DNA of 62,989 nucleotides from Caldilineaceae bacterium bin5 (GTDB taxonomy: Bacteria > Chloroflexota > Anaerolineae > Caldilineales > Caldilineaceae). Within the stretch, counting starts at the first letter, position 1. Each line of letters opens with the position of its first letter. The notes beneath the pieces were generated by a model. It made no database searches and had not been told where the DNA came from. It saw nothing but the letters and a program-made list of their open reading frames with translations. Of this stretch, positions 1 to 7,791 are shown in pieces. A program made the translations under genes and the position numbers. The DNA lies in contig MPML01000023.1 in assembly GCA_002238445.1 (NCBI GenBank), forward strand, positions 1 to 62,989, given 5' to 3'.

Positions 1-465
1 GGGGGTCGCGGTGGACGTTGCAGTCGATGTTGCCGTTGGCGCAGACGCAACCACGGCCTCAACCTGTTCGCTCCACCCTCCGGGTCCGCCCTCGTCGTAG
101 CGGGCGCGTAGCTTCACCTTGTAGCGCACACCTTCGTCAAGACCGGTGATCGTGTACGAAGGCTCCGTCGGGAAGGCATTGCCCGACTCGTCTGTCCAGG
201 TCTTGAAGTTCTCGCCCACGCGCGCCCAGCTGATCCTGTAATCGCGGGGCGTATTTGCCGGCGCATCCCACGACACATCCAGTTGACCCGGTACGGTGCT
301 TTCAACCCGCACCGTGCCGACCGCTTTCGTGTCGTCCTGCGCAAATGCCGGCTGGCGCCCGGTCAGCACAATCACTGCATATGCCAGCATCAGCGCCACA
401 AACAAGACCAGGACTTTCCGTGCATTTCCAGGGAAGTAAGACGTACGCGTGTCCGACGGCTGCAT
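1..465 (-). CDS. Secreted fibronectin type III domain protein (5' part; continues past the left edge)
   Basis: The frame is open from an ATG at 465 to position 1, giving 155 residues with no stop, so the gene is cut by the window edge. GAAGGAG sits 8 bases before the ATG. Residues 1-45 look like a signal peptide or anchor: basic start, hydrophobic stretch (VLVLFVALMLAYAVIVL), then AFAQDD. Residues about 50-140 read as one FN3 domain, with 'LDVSWDAP', 'YRISWAR', 'YTITGLDEGVRYKVKLRARY' and 'GWSEQV' at the expected strand positions. It then enters a Thr/Ala/Ser/Pro-rich linker (TATSTATSTATP), which usually precedes another domain. FN3 modules in secreted bacterial proteins act in adhesion or as spacers in extracellular enzymes. 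The function of the missing part is unknown. Confidence 0.8.
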   Translation of the reverse strand, partial: MQPSDTRTSYFPGNARKVLVLFVALMLAYAVIVLTGRQPAFAQDDTKAVGTVRVESTVPGQLDVSWDAPANTPRDYRISWARVGENFKTWTDESGNAFPTEPSYTITGLDEGVRYKVKLRARYDEGGPGGWSEQVEAVVASAPTATSTATSTATP

Positions 466-1001
466 CGAATCTGCTCCTTCGCGGTGAGTTTCTCGAAAAG
501 ACAGGCAAACACTGTGCCTCCCTCTCCCATATGACCAGAATACGGCTGGCCGACCGCTGGTACAGTTCCATCGCTATGTCGATGGCTTAATCGCAATGTC
601 CGTGGCTTAGCCGACAGATTCTGGCGTGCAGAGTCTGCCGCAAAGAGGCCTGACTGCAGGAAAGGGAGCAGCCAGGACGACCTCGCCTCATGGGCCTTTT
701 CCAGGGAAACTGTGGCCGGATCGGGGCACCTTCTGGAAGGGGATTGATTCGAATCTATTAAATATCTTCGGTCCCCTGACTGTAAAAAATAACCGAAATG
801 TACAGCATTTGTCCTGTTATTTTGGACCAGATTTGGTAACTTAAGGGTTCCGGTTTCGGTCCATTCAGCGCGTGGGGACGGTTTCATCGGCTGTTTGCGG
901 CGCGGCGCCGGTGCACGCCTCGGCCAGTGGCGCAGCTCTCGGGGCCAGCCATCTGAACGTCAGCCAGTACACCCGGATAGCCGGCAGACGCCGCGTGAAA
1001 A
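466..1001. other. Intergenic stretch, no supported gene
   Basis: About 535 bases upstream of the minus-strand FN3 gene. Reading frames here are short, lack ribosome-binding sites and have no recognisable motif. The AT-richer part around 740-840 probably holds the promoter of the FN3 gene, but I could not assign confident -35/-10 boxes. From about 880 the sequence may be the decayed upstream part of the aminotransferase remnant that follows. Confidence 0.5.
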
Positions 1002-1301
1002 TTGGATTTATGGACTCGCTGCCGGAAACGAGAACTGTCCAAGGCCGCAATCCCCGGCGTCACGCACTACATGCCGCTCAATGCCGACCGATCCGCAGCC
1101 CTGGCCGCCTTTTCCGTAGCCAGCTGGGACGGAGATGAGTTGACCTGTGCGCTGCGCGAGCGCCGGCCAGAGCCGATCATCCTCCGTCCGCTGACCATCG
1201 CCCACAGCGGCGTGCGCGCCAGTGTCCCATTCTTTATTCTGGAGGAGGAGATCGACCTGCTTGAGGATGCTGTGGGGAGCCTGGCCGCGAGTGGGCGTTA
1301 G
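1002..1301 (+). pseudogene. Remnant of a class V aminotransferase / cysteine desulfurase-like C-terminus
   Basis: The frame to the stop at 1301 reads like the small C-terminal domain of PLP class V aminotransferases. 'IPGVTHY' matches the 'ipGv..' segment, followed by a helix-strand region and then 'GVRASVPFFILEEEIDLLEDAV', which resembles the family ending 'GvRaS.hfyNteeEIDrll'. No lysine-containing PLP domain exists upstream; the preceding 130 bases are out of frame or degraded. Only about 80 of roughly 400 residues remain, so this is a relic. The first residues before 'IPGV' are probably not part of the original frame. Confidence 0.45.
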
Positions 1302-1586
1302 CGGGGCCGCGTTGCGTTCTTCCCTGAAACATGGACTGATTTCGGTCCCATGTGGGTCGTTGACCCTGTTTGGGGCACATTTTTTGTGTTAGGCCGTTCC
1401 CAAATGGGCACTTAATTGCGCTTTTCCAAGGCCAGGCGTGTATAGTATACTTCTGACAGTTGTTGAACACGGGTACACGCTGGCCCCAAAAATGGGCGCC
1501 GCCAGAACCCTGGCACGGGACAGATTACACAATGCCCGGGCCGCAAAACCCCCGAATCCGAAAGATGTAGCTGAATTGAGACGGCA

Positions 1587-2051
1587 ATGACAATGGCAAC
1601 CGAGAGTGAACGGATCGCCCGCATCGAGGGCGCCTACGAGCATCTGGCGACAAAAGCCGATGTGGAAGCCGTTAAGACCGCTGTGCATGACGTCAAAACC
1701 GAAGTGCAGACGGTAAGAACAGAGGTGCAGACGGTCAAAACGGAACTGCAAAATGAGATACAGACGTCCAAGTCGGACCTGCGGGGGGAGGTGCAAACCC
1801 TCAAGTCCGAATTGCAAACGGAGATACAGACGTCCAAGTCGGACCTGCGGGGGGAGGTGCAAACCCTCAAGTCCGAATTGCAAACGGAGATACAGGGCGT
1901 CAGATCCGAACTGAAAAGTGACAATGCAGCGATGCAAGGAGAGATAGCCGGAATCAGGAATGATCTCCGGTGGATTAAGTGGGCCCTCGGCATCGTCGTG
2001 CTCGGCGTCCTGCTGCCTTACTTGCAATCGTTGCTTGAACGCCTGCCCTGA
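1587..2051 (+). CDS. Coiled-coil protein with C-terminal transmembrane helix and 22-residue repeats
   Basis: 154 residues. The first ~125 form a continuous, charged, proline- and glycine-poor coiled coil with repeated 'VQTVKTELQ', 'IQTSKSDLRGEVQTLKSELQT' units. The period is 11/22 residues rather than 7, which suggests a hendecad-type coiled coil. The C-terminus (about 133-150, WALGIVVLGVLLPYLQSLL) is a single membrane helix followed by a short tail. The architecture resembles small tail-anchored coiled-coil proteins (DUF1640-like), but no enzymatic motif is visible. The start at 1587 is the first ATG; an alternative is 1593. The ribosome-binding site is weak. It stands alone, and a strong terminator follows at 2124. 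Confidence 0.7.
   Translation: MTMATESERIARIEGAYEHLATKADVEAVKTAVHDVKTEVQTVRTEVQTVKTELQNEIQTSKSDLRGEVQTLKSELQTEIQTSKSDLRGEVQTLKSELQTEIQGVRSELKSDNAAMQGEIAGIRNDLRWIKWALGIVVLGVLLPYLQSLLERLP
1755..1886 (+). repeat. Two perfect 66-bp tandem repeats inside the coiled-coil gene
   Basis: Units 1755-1820 and 1821-1886 are identical base for base, and a partial third unit (gagatacag) starts at 1887. 66 bp encodes 22 residues, so gain or loss of units keeps frame and changes coiled-coil length. Perfect identity, including third positions, points to recent duplication. Confidence 0.95.
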
Positions 2052-2123
2052 GCGCACAGTTATTACTGGTGTGCGCGCCCCCTCGCATCGCTAGCTAGAA
2101 CAGATTCAATCAAACATGAAGAT

Positions 2124-2164
2124 GCAGGTCGGATCAGAACTTGATCCGACCTGCTCTTTGTTCT
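2124..2164 (+). terminator. Intrinsic terminator after the coiled-coil gene
   Basis: GCAGGTCGGATCA (2124-2136), loop GAACT, and the perfect complement TGATCCGACCTGC (2142-2154), followed by the T-rich tail TCTTTGTTCT. It is a 13-bp uninterrupted stem 72 bases after the stop codon. Confidence 0.85.
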
Positions 2165-2184
2165 ATGGGGAATCTGCCTAAATT

Positions 2185-2470
2185 GTAACTACTAAGCCAC
2201 AGTAGTTGACCAGCCAGTCATCCTTGGAACCATTCAGGCTCTTGGTGACGCAACTGGTACATAGCCGTCGCCATGCTCGCCAGCCGATACGTTGCGAAGA
2301 AGGCACACGGTCGGTGAGGCATGTTTTTGTAGGGGGGCGTTGCGGGGGCGCAGCCCCTGCACAAGGGAGGCCGCTTGCGGCCGACCGCCCAAAATACAAC
2401 AATGAGGGGAGAAAGGACACCTTTGCTCGCCTCGTTCAGGGTTGCGTATCAGTTGCGGCCGAGTAGTTAC
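2185..2470 (+). mobile_element. MITE-like element, copy 1 (286 bp, 8-bp TSD CCTAAATT)
   Basis: Begins GTAACTACTAAGCC and ends GGCCGAGTAGTTAC (terminal inverted repeats, 14 of 17 matching). It is flanked by the exact 8-bp direct repeat CCTAAATT at 2177-2184 and 2471-2478. The GC-rich core shared by all copies (ggggggcgttgcgggggc, then cagcccctgcacaaggga) contains two hairpins. In this copy the second hairpin is GGCCGCTTGCGGCC instead of GGGCCGAAGGCCC, so pairing is kept although the sequence differs. It encodes no protein. Copy 4 at 35990 is its closest relative and has the same length. Confidence 0.9.
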
Positions 2471-2598
2471 CCTAAATTAACTTGCGAACCGCGAGGAGAC
2501 AGCGCGCAGCCTGGAAAAAGCAATAGCGCCGTCAACGCGATCGGGAAGAAATGTTTACCCTGTTACGTCGCGCGAGAAGAAGCGCTGCCATTCCGCGT

Positions 2599-2626
2599 TT
2601 GAATCCCCGAATGGCCATGCTATCAT
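2599..2626 (+). promoter_or_regulatory. Candidate sigma-70-type promoter for the M20 peptidase
   Basis: TTGAAT (2599-2604), 16-bp spacer, TATCAT (2621-2626), 49 bases before the ATG at 2675. The -10 box matches 5 of 6 consensus bases. It lies downstream of MITE copy 1, which therefore does not separate gene and promoter. Confidence 0.5.
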
Positions 2627-2674
2627 AGCCCCAAATTAAACGCGCAACGCAGCCAGAGAGAGCAGAGGATACAG

Positions 2675-3877
2675 ATGACACAGAACCAGGAGCAGTGGAC
2701 AGCCCTGAAAGACGCGGTCGACGGTGAGTGGATCGCGCAGCAGGCGCAGGCGTTGGTGGAGATCCCCAGCGTGACGATGCAGGAGGCAGAGGTCTGCCAA
2801 TTCTACGCTGCTCAGCTGCGCGAACTTGGCTTTGACGTCGACCAGCGCCGGGTGACGGACGGCCGCTACAACATCTATGCGCGGCTGGCGGGGACAGGAG
2901 ATGGCCCCAGCCTGATGCTGAACGGGCACCTGGACACGATTCCCATCGGCGACTGCGTGCCCTGTCGCCGCGAGGGGGACCGGCTTAACGGGCGCGGGGC
3001 CACCGACATGAAGGGGGCGATGGCGGCCAAGCTCGGTGCGCTGCGGGCGCTCAAGTCAGTTGGCGTTACCCTGGCCGGCGACCTCTGGCTCTCCGCCATC
3101 GTCGGCCACGAACAGCCGGAGGCCGGAAAGGACGGCCCCCTGGCCCTGATCGAGGACTGGAAAAGCGGCCGCATCGGCGGCGACAGGATTCTGATCGGCG
3201 AGGGCTGGAACGAACTGTGGGTGATGAGTATGGGCACCATGGTCTTCGAGATCGAGCTCACATCCCCGCGCGGCGGGACCCACACCACTTACGTGCCATT
3301 CGGCGAGAACCCGATTCGATTCCTCGGCGACCTGATCCAGCGCATCACCGCCTACCAGGAGGAGCTGGACAGGGGCGGGCTGCATCCCCTGGCGGGGGCG
3401 GAGCGCATCGATGTGGGGACGGTGGAGGCAGGCGACTACTTCAACCGCACGCCCGTGCTTTGCCGGCTGACCGGCACGTTGCGCTGGGGGCCGCGCGCCA
3501 ACGCGGAGGAGGCTCTGGCCGAGCTGCGCGAACTGGTGGCGCCTATCGCTGAGGCCGGCCAGCTGGAGTTGAACGTCAACATGATCCACGAAAGGGAGCC
3601 GTTTGAAACGCCCGGCGACGATCCTGCGGTGCAGGCGGCCGCGCAGGCGCACCGCTTCGTGCATGGCGGGCAGGCGGAAATCACCGGCAAACGCATCGTC
3701 GGCGACGCCAACCTGTACGTCAACCTGGGCGGCATGCCCTCCTTCTACTACGGCCCTTCCAATGAGACGGCCCATTCGGACGGGGAGTGGGTATCGCTCT
3801 CACGCCTGACGCAGGCCGCGCAGGTCTACGCCCTCACCGCCGCCGAGTATTGCGGCCTTAACGGCAATGGGCGGTGA
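2675..3877 (+). CDS. M20-family metallopeptidase (ArgE/DapE-like deacylase)
   Basis: 400 residues, typical for M20 hydrolases that cleave N-acyl amino acids or small peptides with two zinc ions. Metal-site motifs are in order: 'NGHLDT' near residue 85, 'RGATDMKG' near 111, 'GHEQPEAG' near 145-152 (the usual catalytic E-E is replaced by an E-Q-P-E arrangement), and a C-terminal 'YYGPSNETAHSDGE' holding the last histidine. A lid-domain-like segment lies between (about 190-300). AGAGGA precedes the ATG. No biosynthetic partner is adjacent, so acetylornithine or succinyl-DAP specificity is not supported; a catabolic deacylase or desuccinylase is equally possible. Confidence 0.85.
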   Translation: MTQNQEQWTALKDAVDGEWIAQQAQALVEIPSVTMQEAEVCQFYAAQLRELGFDVDQRRVTDGRYNIYARLAGTGDGPSLMLNGHLDTIPIGDCVPCRREGDRLNGRGATDMKGAMAAKLGALRALKSVGVTLAGDLWLSAIVGHEQPEAGKDGPLALIEDWKSGRIGGDRILIGEGWNELWVMSMGTMVFEIELTSPRGGTHTTYVPFGENPIRFLGDLIQRITAYQEELDRGGLHPLAGAERIDVGTVEAGDYFNRTPVLCRLTGTLRWGPRANAEEALAELRELVAPIAEAGQLELNVNMIHEREPFETPGDDPAVQAAAQAHRFVHGGQAEITGKRIVGDANLYVNLGGMPSFYYGPSNETAHSDGEWVSLSRLTQAAQVYALTAAEYCGLNGNGR

Positions 3878-3933
3878 TCCTTCTTAAACGAAGCTGGAAC
3901 AGTTCCTGATTCCTAACCGGCAACCACTGGCTC

Positions 3934-4650
3934 TTATTCAGGATTGACGGCCGCGCGGTGCTGGCCGTCGATCATCTCTTCCACGTAGCGGCGGGTGGCG
4001 TTTACGGCCGCGTCGACCAGCTTCTGGCCCTGTTCCGCGTTGGCGTCAAGGGGGCTTCTGTCCTCCTGGTCGTGCATCACTTCCATGCGCACGTTATGCG
4101 GGCAGACGGCCAGCGCCATCGCGGTCTCGTACTCCTGTGCGTGGCCCGGCACCCCTCCCTTGCACAGCTTCTCGGCTTCCGGTCGGCTCAGATTCCAGTA
4201 GGAGTGGAACTGCACACTGGCCTCCGGCGCCTCGGCCGCGAAATAGAGATGCCACTGGCCGATGATGCCACCTATGGGAGCCTCGTTGCCGCCGTGCCCG
4301 TTCAGGATCAGAACATTTTTGACGCCGTGGCGTATCAGGCTCTCCACCGCGTCGAAGACCACGCTCAGCCACGGACCCGGCTTGGCTGAGACGGTACCCT
4401 GGTGCCTCATGTGATGCTCCGAGATGCCGGCGCGTATCGGCAGCGTGACGATGACCTGGGGATAGAGCTGGCGGGCCACCTGTTCAGAAACATGCGTGGC
4501 CATGCGGATGTCGTGCTCCATGGCCAGATGCTCGAGGTGCTGCTCGATGCTGCCGGTGGGAATGATCGCCGTCTGAAACTTGCCCTCTGCCAGCGCTTCG
4601 CGAAACTCGCGCCGGGTAAGGTCGCCCATAAAGACATGTTGATTTTGCAT
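3934..4650 (-). CDS. Creatininase-family amidohydrolase
   Basis: 238 residues. Carries the creatininase-fold metal motifs: 'PTGSIEQHLEHL' near 31-42 (E and H ligands), 'EHDIRMA', 'GISEHH', 'NGHGGNEAP' near 118-126, and 'AQEYETAMAL' with the conserved glutamate. The family hydrolyses cyclic amides or formamides (creatinine, FAPy intermediates, mycofactocin precursor). No mycofactocin or riboflavin genes are nearby, so the substrate is unknown. GGAGA lies about 9-10 bases before the ATG at 4650. A second, diverged member lies at 13839-14681. Confidence 0.85.
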   Translation of the reverse strand: MQNQHVFMGDLTRREFREALAEGKFQTAIIPTGSIEQHLEHLAMEHDIRMATHVSEQVARQLYPQVIVTLPIRAGISEHHMRHQGTVSAKPGPWLSVVFDAVESLIRHGVKNVLILNGHGGNEAPIGGIIGQWHLYFAAEAPEASVQFHSYWNLSRPEAEKLCKGGVPGHAQEYETAMALAVCPHNVRMEVMHDQEDRSPLDANAEQGQKLVDAAVNATRRYVEEMIDGQHRAAVNPE

Positions 4651-4757
4651 TGTTCTCTTTCTCCAGGCTTCAGTTTCTCATGTTGATTCCGTTTGACGCC
4701 AAGCTTCTTTCTGAACTGTGACTATACCCGCAACAAAGACGTTACTGAAAACGGCCG

Positions 4758-5402
4758 TTACCCCAGGCGCTCCTCGACCCGGCGCAGCGCGGCTTGCATC
4801 TTCTCCTGGCGCATCGCCGTCGTGAGGTCGCCCCGGGTGCGCTCCAGCACGCCTCGCAGGACGTCGGTCTGGCGCCGCAGGCCGCCGGTGACCGCGTCGG
4901 GGAAATCGACCGTCAGCAGCAGCGAGTAGATCTCGTCCATCATCTCCAGGTAGGGATCGGCCTCCTCGACGCGATCCCGCCGCATCAGATCGAGGGCGAA
5001 GCGGCGCATTTCGGTGGCGGCTTCAGTCAGCCCCTTCAGGTAGGCGGCCCCGGTAACGCCCAGTTCAGCCGGCGTTGCCAATGGGCCACCGGTGATAAAG
5101 GCGTAGAGCAGATGGGCCTCCACCAGCTCCTTCAACGCGTCCTGCGTGTAACCGGTGTGGTACAGCTCCGGGTGGCCGGCGAGAGGCTCCACCATCGCCT
5201 GCGCGTCGCGGCGTGCAGCGGCCAGCATCTCTTCCGCTGCGGCCAGCTCATGGCGGTGCATGGCGCGGATGCTGTGCGCGCAGTCCCGGATCAGGCGGCG
5301 GCTGCGGCTGAGTGTGCCATCCCGCAGCTGGCTGATCTGCTCCATCTGTTGTGTAATCTCGTCAACAATCCCGTCAAGGGCCTCTCCGGATCGATTAGAC
5401 AT
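4758..5402 (-). CDS. Translin-family nucleic-acid-binding protein
   Basis: 214 residues, entirely alpha-helical in pattern. The C-terminal segment 'FPDAVTGGLRRQTDVLRGVL' followed by 'ERTRGDLTTAMRQEK' is the diagnostic translin/TRAX signature, and the N-terminal half has the long 'R.LIRDCAHSIRAMHRHE' helices. Translin proteins form octameric rings that bind or cleave RNA and ssDNA; archaeal and some bacterial homologues are known. I chose the ATG at 5402 because GAGGA lies 9 bases upstream and the family begins near here; the frame extends 22 residues further without a ribosome-binding site. The gene is 46 bases after the serine hydrolase stop and may be co-transcribed with it. Confidence 0.8.
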   Translation of the reverse strand: MSNRSGEALDGIVDEITQQMEQISQLRDGTLSRSRRLIRDCAHSIRAMHRHELAAAEEMLAAARRDAQAMVEPLAGHPELYHTGYTQDALKELVEAHLLYAFITGGPLATPAELGVTGAAYLKGLTEAATEMRRFALDLMRRDRVEEADPYLEMMDEIYSLLLTVDFPDAVTGGLRRQTDVLRGVLERTRGDLTTAMRQEKMQAALRRVEERLG

Positions 5403-5448
5403 TAGAACTGTCCTCACATCTGTGGCGAGTACGGCTGCTGAACACGGG

Positions 5449-7095
5449 TCACTGGCTGCCGGTCTCACTCTGGCCGCTGAGCGCGGCGCGGCTGCTGTAG
5501 GTATTCACGGGCACGTAGTTGGGGGGAGGCGATAGGGTCAACGGCGGCGGCGCCTCTATCCCCTCGGTTAGCGACTTGTATGCAAAGAAGTTCCACGCGA
5601 TGCGGCTGATCTCCTTCATGGTGCGGTTGCTGGTCGGCCAGTCCATCCAGCCGGCGCGCCACAGGTAGACGGCGATGACATAGGGCCCGCTTGGCCCCCA
5701 GATCAGCGCCAGATCACTGTGCGCCTCGTTGACAAAGCCGTGTTTGTGGATGATCCAACTCTGCTCCGGACGCGGCAGCCCGCCCCACACCATCTCGGTA
5801 AATTCATCATGGCTGACGTAAAAGAGTATCGCCGCGCACTCTTCGGGCGTGATCTCGCCGCCGAAGGTCTCGATCAGAAGCCCCTCCCCTGCCTGGCAGC
5901 GGTAGATTTCTGCCAGCAGCCGGCCCAACTCGGCAGGCGTGGACTGCAGGTGCGTATCCGGGTTCGTGTTCCAGTCGGTGCGGCTGTTGGCCTCGGTCGG
6001 GATCTTGCTGATGATCGATTTATCGTCGTAGCCGGTCTGAATATATGAGTTTGTGAAGCCGAGGGCGCGCATCATCTCGGTCACCCGGCGCCCGCCGGTA
6101 TAGATATCGCCGCTCCCGACCCACTGCAGCAGCCGGTTCGCGGCGGCGTTGTTGCTTTCGCCCAGCGCAAAGTCGATCCACTGGCCAACGGCCTCGTTCT
6201 CAAAATCAGTCATCTGCCGGTAGGCTTCGCTGGCGATGGCGATCTTCATCGTCGACATGCCGGAGAAGGCCACATCGACGTCGACGGTGGCCTCTTCACC
6301 AGTTGTCAGGTCCTGCACATAGATGGCGGCGAATCCGGGGAAGTCGGAGGTGTATGCGTCCAGTTCGCGGCCCAACTCCGCCATCGTCAGCGGCAGCGGA
6401 GCCGACTCCTGCAACACCAGGTGGGCAGTGCGCGCATCCGTGCTGCTGAGCGCGTCGAGAATCAGTTGCGCGCTCTCGTCGATCAGCAGCGTCTGCCCTA
6501 CGGTGCCGGATGTCCACTGCCAGCCGCGCTGTGCCGCGCCCACAAAAGTGGCCGGCAGCGTCGCGTAGGGGGCAAGGCTGTCACTCTCCTCTTCACCCGC
6601 TGCGCGCGTTCCCCCTTCGGTCCGCCAGTTCCACTGCGGCGGCAGCACTCGCCCCGGCTGGGGTGGATGATTCAGCTCTTCGCCCACCCGCCACAGCCAC
6701 ATCGCCAGCTTCTGCGCATCATAGCTGTAACGCGCCGGTATGTCCCTGCGCTGCTGGGGGATCCCGGCCAGCTTGCGCAGGGCGATATCGACAAAGTCCG
6801 GCCCGTCGAGGTACTGTTGTGCCTCAGCCAGCATCGCCGCCGTATCGACCGCAAAGTCCACCTCCTCCGGCCGCAGTACCAGGCGCGTCTCGTCATAGTA
6901 GACCGCAATCGGCTGGCCCAGGCCGGAGACGAGGGCCGTCTCAATATCCGCCGGATCCTTCAGATGGCTGAGCTCCAGGCTGGCCAGATGCACGCCCGGC
7001 GCGATCGGCGCGGCCGCGGCCTTATAGCGCGTATAGAGAGGGAAGATGGAGAGCAGTGCGATGAGAGGGAGGGCGAAGCGCAGGAATCCAGCCAT
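5449..7095 (-). CDS. Membrane-anchored serine beta-lactamase-like hydrolase
   Basis: 548 residues: an N-terminal membrane segment (about 3-20, FLRFALPLIALLSIFPLY), a region of about 200 residues resembling the 'peptidoglycan-binding' domain found before VanW or penicillin-binding domains ('APGVHLASLELS'), then a class A beta-lactamase fold. Active-site motifs are present: S-T-M-K at 281-284, S-N-N near 314 (SxN element) and K-H-G near 452 (KTG element). Such proteins act outside the cytoplasmic membrane on peptidoglycan or beta-lactams. With this N-terminal extension a cell-wall role is as likely as resistance. The ribosome-binding site before the ATG at 7095 is weak. Confidence 0.8.
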   Translation of the reverse strand: MAGFLRFALPLIALLSIFPLYTRYKAAAAPIAPGVHLASLELSHLKDPADIETALVSGLGQPIAVYYDETRLVLRPEEVDFAVDTAAMLAEAQQYLDGPDFVDIALRKLAGIPQQRRDIPARYSYDAQKLAMWLWRVGEELNHPPQPGRVLPPQWNWRTEGGTRAAGEEESDSLAPYATLPATFVGAAQRGWQWTSGTVGQTLLIDESAQLILDALSSTDARTAHLVLQESAPLPLTMAELGRELDAYTSDFPGFAAIYVQDLTTGEEATVDVDVAFSGMSTMKIAIASEAYRQMTDFENEAVGQWIDFALGESNNAAANRLLQWVGSGDIYTGGRRVTEMMRALGFTNSYIQTGYDDKSIISKIPTEANSRTDWNTNPDTHLQSTPAELGRLLAEIYRCQAGEGLLIETFGGEITPEECAAILFYVSHDEFTEMVWGGLPRPEQSWIIHKHGFVNEAHSDLALIWGPSGPYVIAVYLWRAGWMDWPTSNRTMKEISRIAWNFFAYKSLTEGIEAPPPLTLSPPPNYVPVNTYSSRAALSGQSETGSQ

Positions 7096-7193
7096 TTCAG
7101 ATGCTCATATCACGCGATGGCGCCAACAGCATATGCGGAGCCGGGCTGACGCCGAGCATGGAGGGCCCTTTTGGAAGGGACGAGGCTTGTCCT

Positions 7194-7646
7194 TCATTCA
7201 TCTTTTTCAAGATCCTGAATCCTCCCTTCAATGAAGGCAATAAGGTCGATGTCGTCAGCCTCCCGCGCCAGTTCCAAAGCGGCTCTCAAGTCGGCAATGG
7301 CGTCCTGGTATAGACCAAGTCCGGCCTTGGCATCGCTTCGATTGAGATAGATTTGTTCGTTGTCGGGCTGCAGACGCAGGACCTGATCATAGTCAGCGAT
7401 TGCTTCCGCGTGTTGACCAATGAAGAACTTGGCGATACCACGCTCTCGATAGGCGCTGACGTTTTTGGGATCCAGCTGAAGAGCCTGATCATAGTCGGCG
7501 ATCGCTTCCCGGAAGTAACCACGCTTGAAATTGTCCACGCCCCGCCAGTAGTAGTCACTGGAATTTTGCGGGCGGGCGCAAGTGGCGACCGCGGCAAGAG
7601 CTATGGCGATCGCGACTATCCAGACCCATATCCGGGGAGGGCGCAT
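7194..7646 (-). CDS. Small membrane-anchored TPR protein
   Basis: 150 residues. Residues 8-24 form a signal anchor (VWIVAIAIALAAVATCA; the Cys could be a lipidation site). Three TPR units follow with the 34-residue spacing: 'YYWRGVDNFKRGYFREAIAD', 'AYRERGIAKFFIGQHAEAIA' and 'IYLNRSDAKAGLGLYQDAIA'. TPRs bind partner proteins; none can be named. AGAGGT precedes the ATG. It lies between guaA and the serine hydrolase on the same strand, 98 bases upstream of the latter's start. Confidence 0.8.
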   Translation of the reverse strand: MRPPRIWVWIVAIAIALAAVATCARPQNSSDYYWRGVDNFKRGYFREAIADYDQALQLDPKNVSAYRERGIAKFFIGQHAEAIADYDQVLRLQPDNEQIYLNRSDAKAGLGLYQDAIADLRAALELAREADDIDLIAFIEGRIQDLEKDE

Positions 7647-7791
7647 TGTAGACCTCTCTCTCCACCCCGATGGACAAAAAGCGTTTGCTCGGCAACGGTC
7701 GCCGGACGCCTTTGCACGATCATCTAAGACAGTGGCCGCGCTGCTTCGCGGCCAGCGCCCTCACGAACCCCGAGCCACTACCCACTGCCGT

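Noticed and set aside
390..887. 165-residue minus-strand frame overlapping the start of the FN3 gene
   Set aside because: It overlaps the better supported FN3 start (signal peptide, ribosome-binding site, domain) in another frame, and has no recognisable features.
1755..1895. Tandem 66-bp units considered as a CRISPR-like or minisatellite array
   Set aside because: No spacer variation, only two full units, and they encode an in-frame coiled coil.
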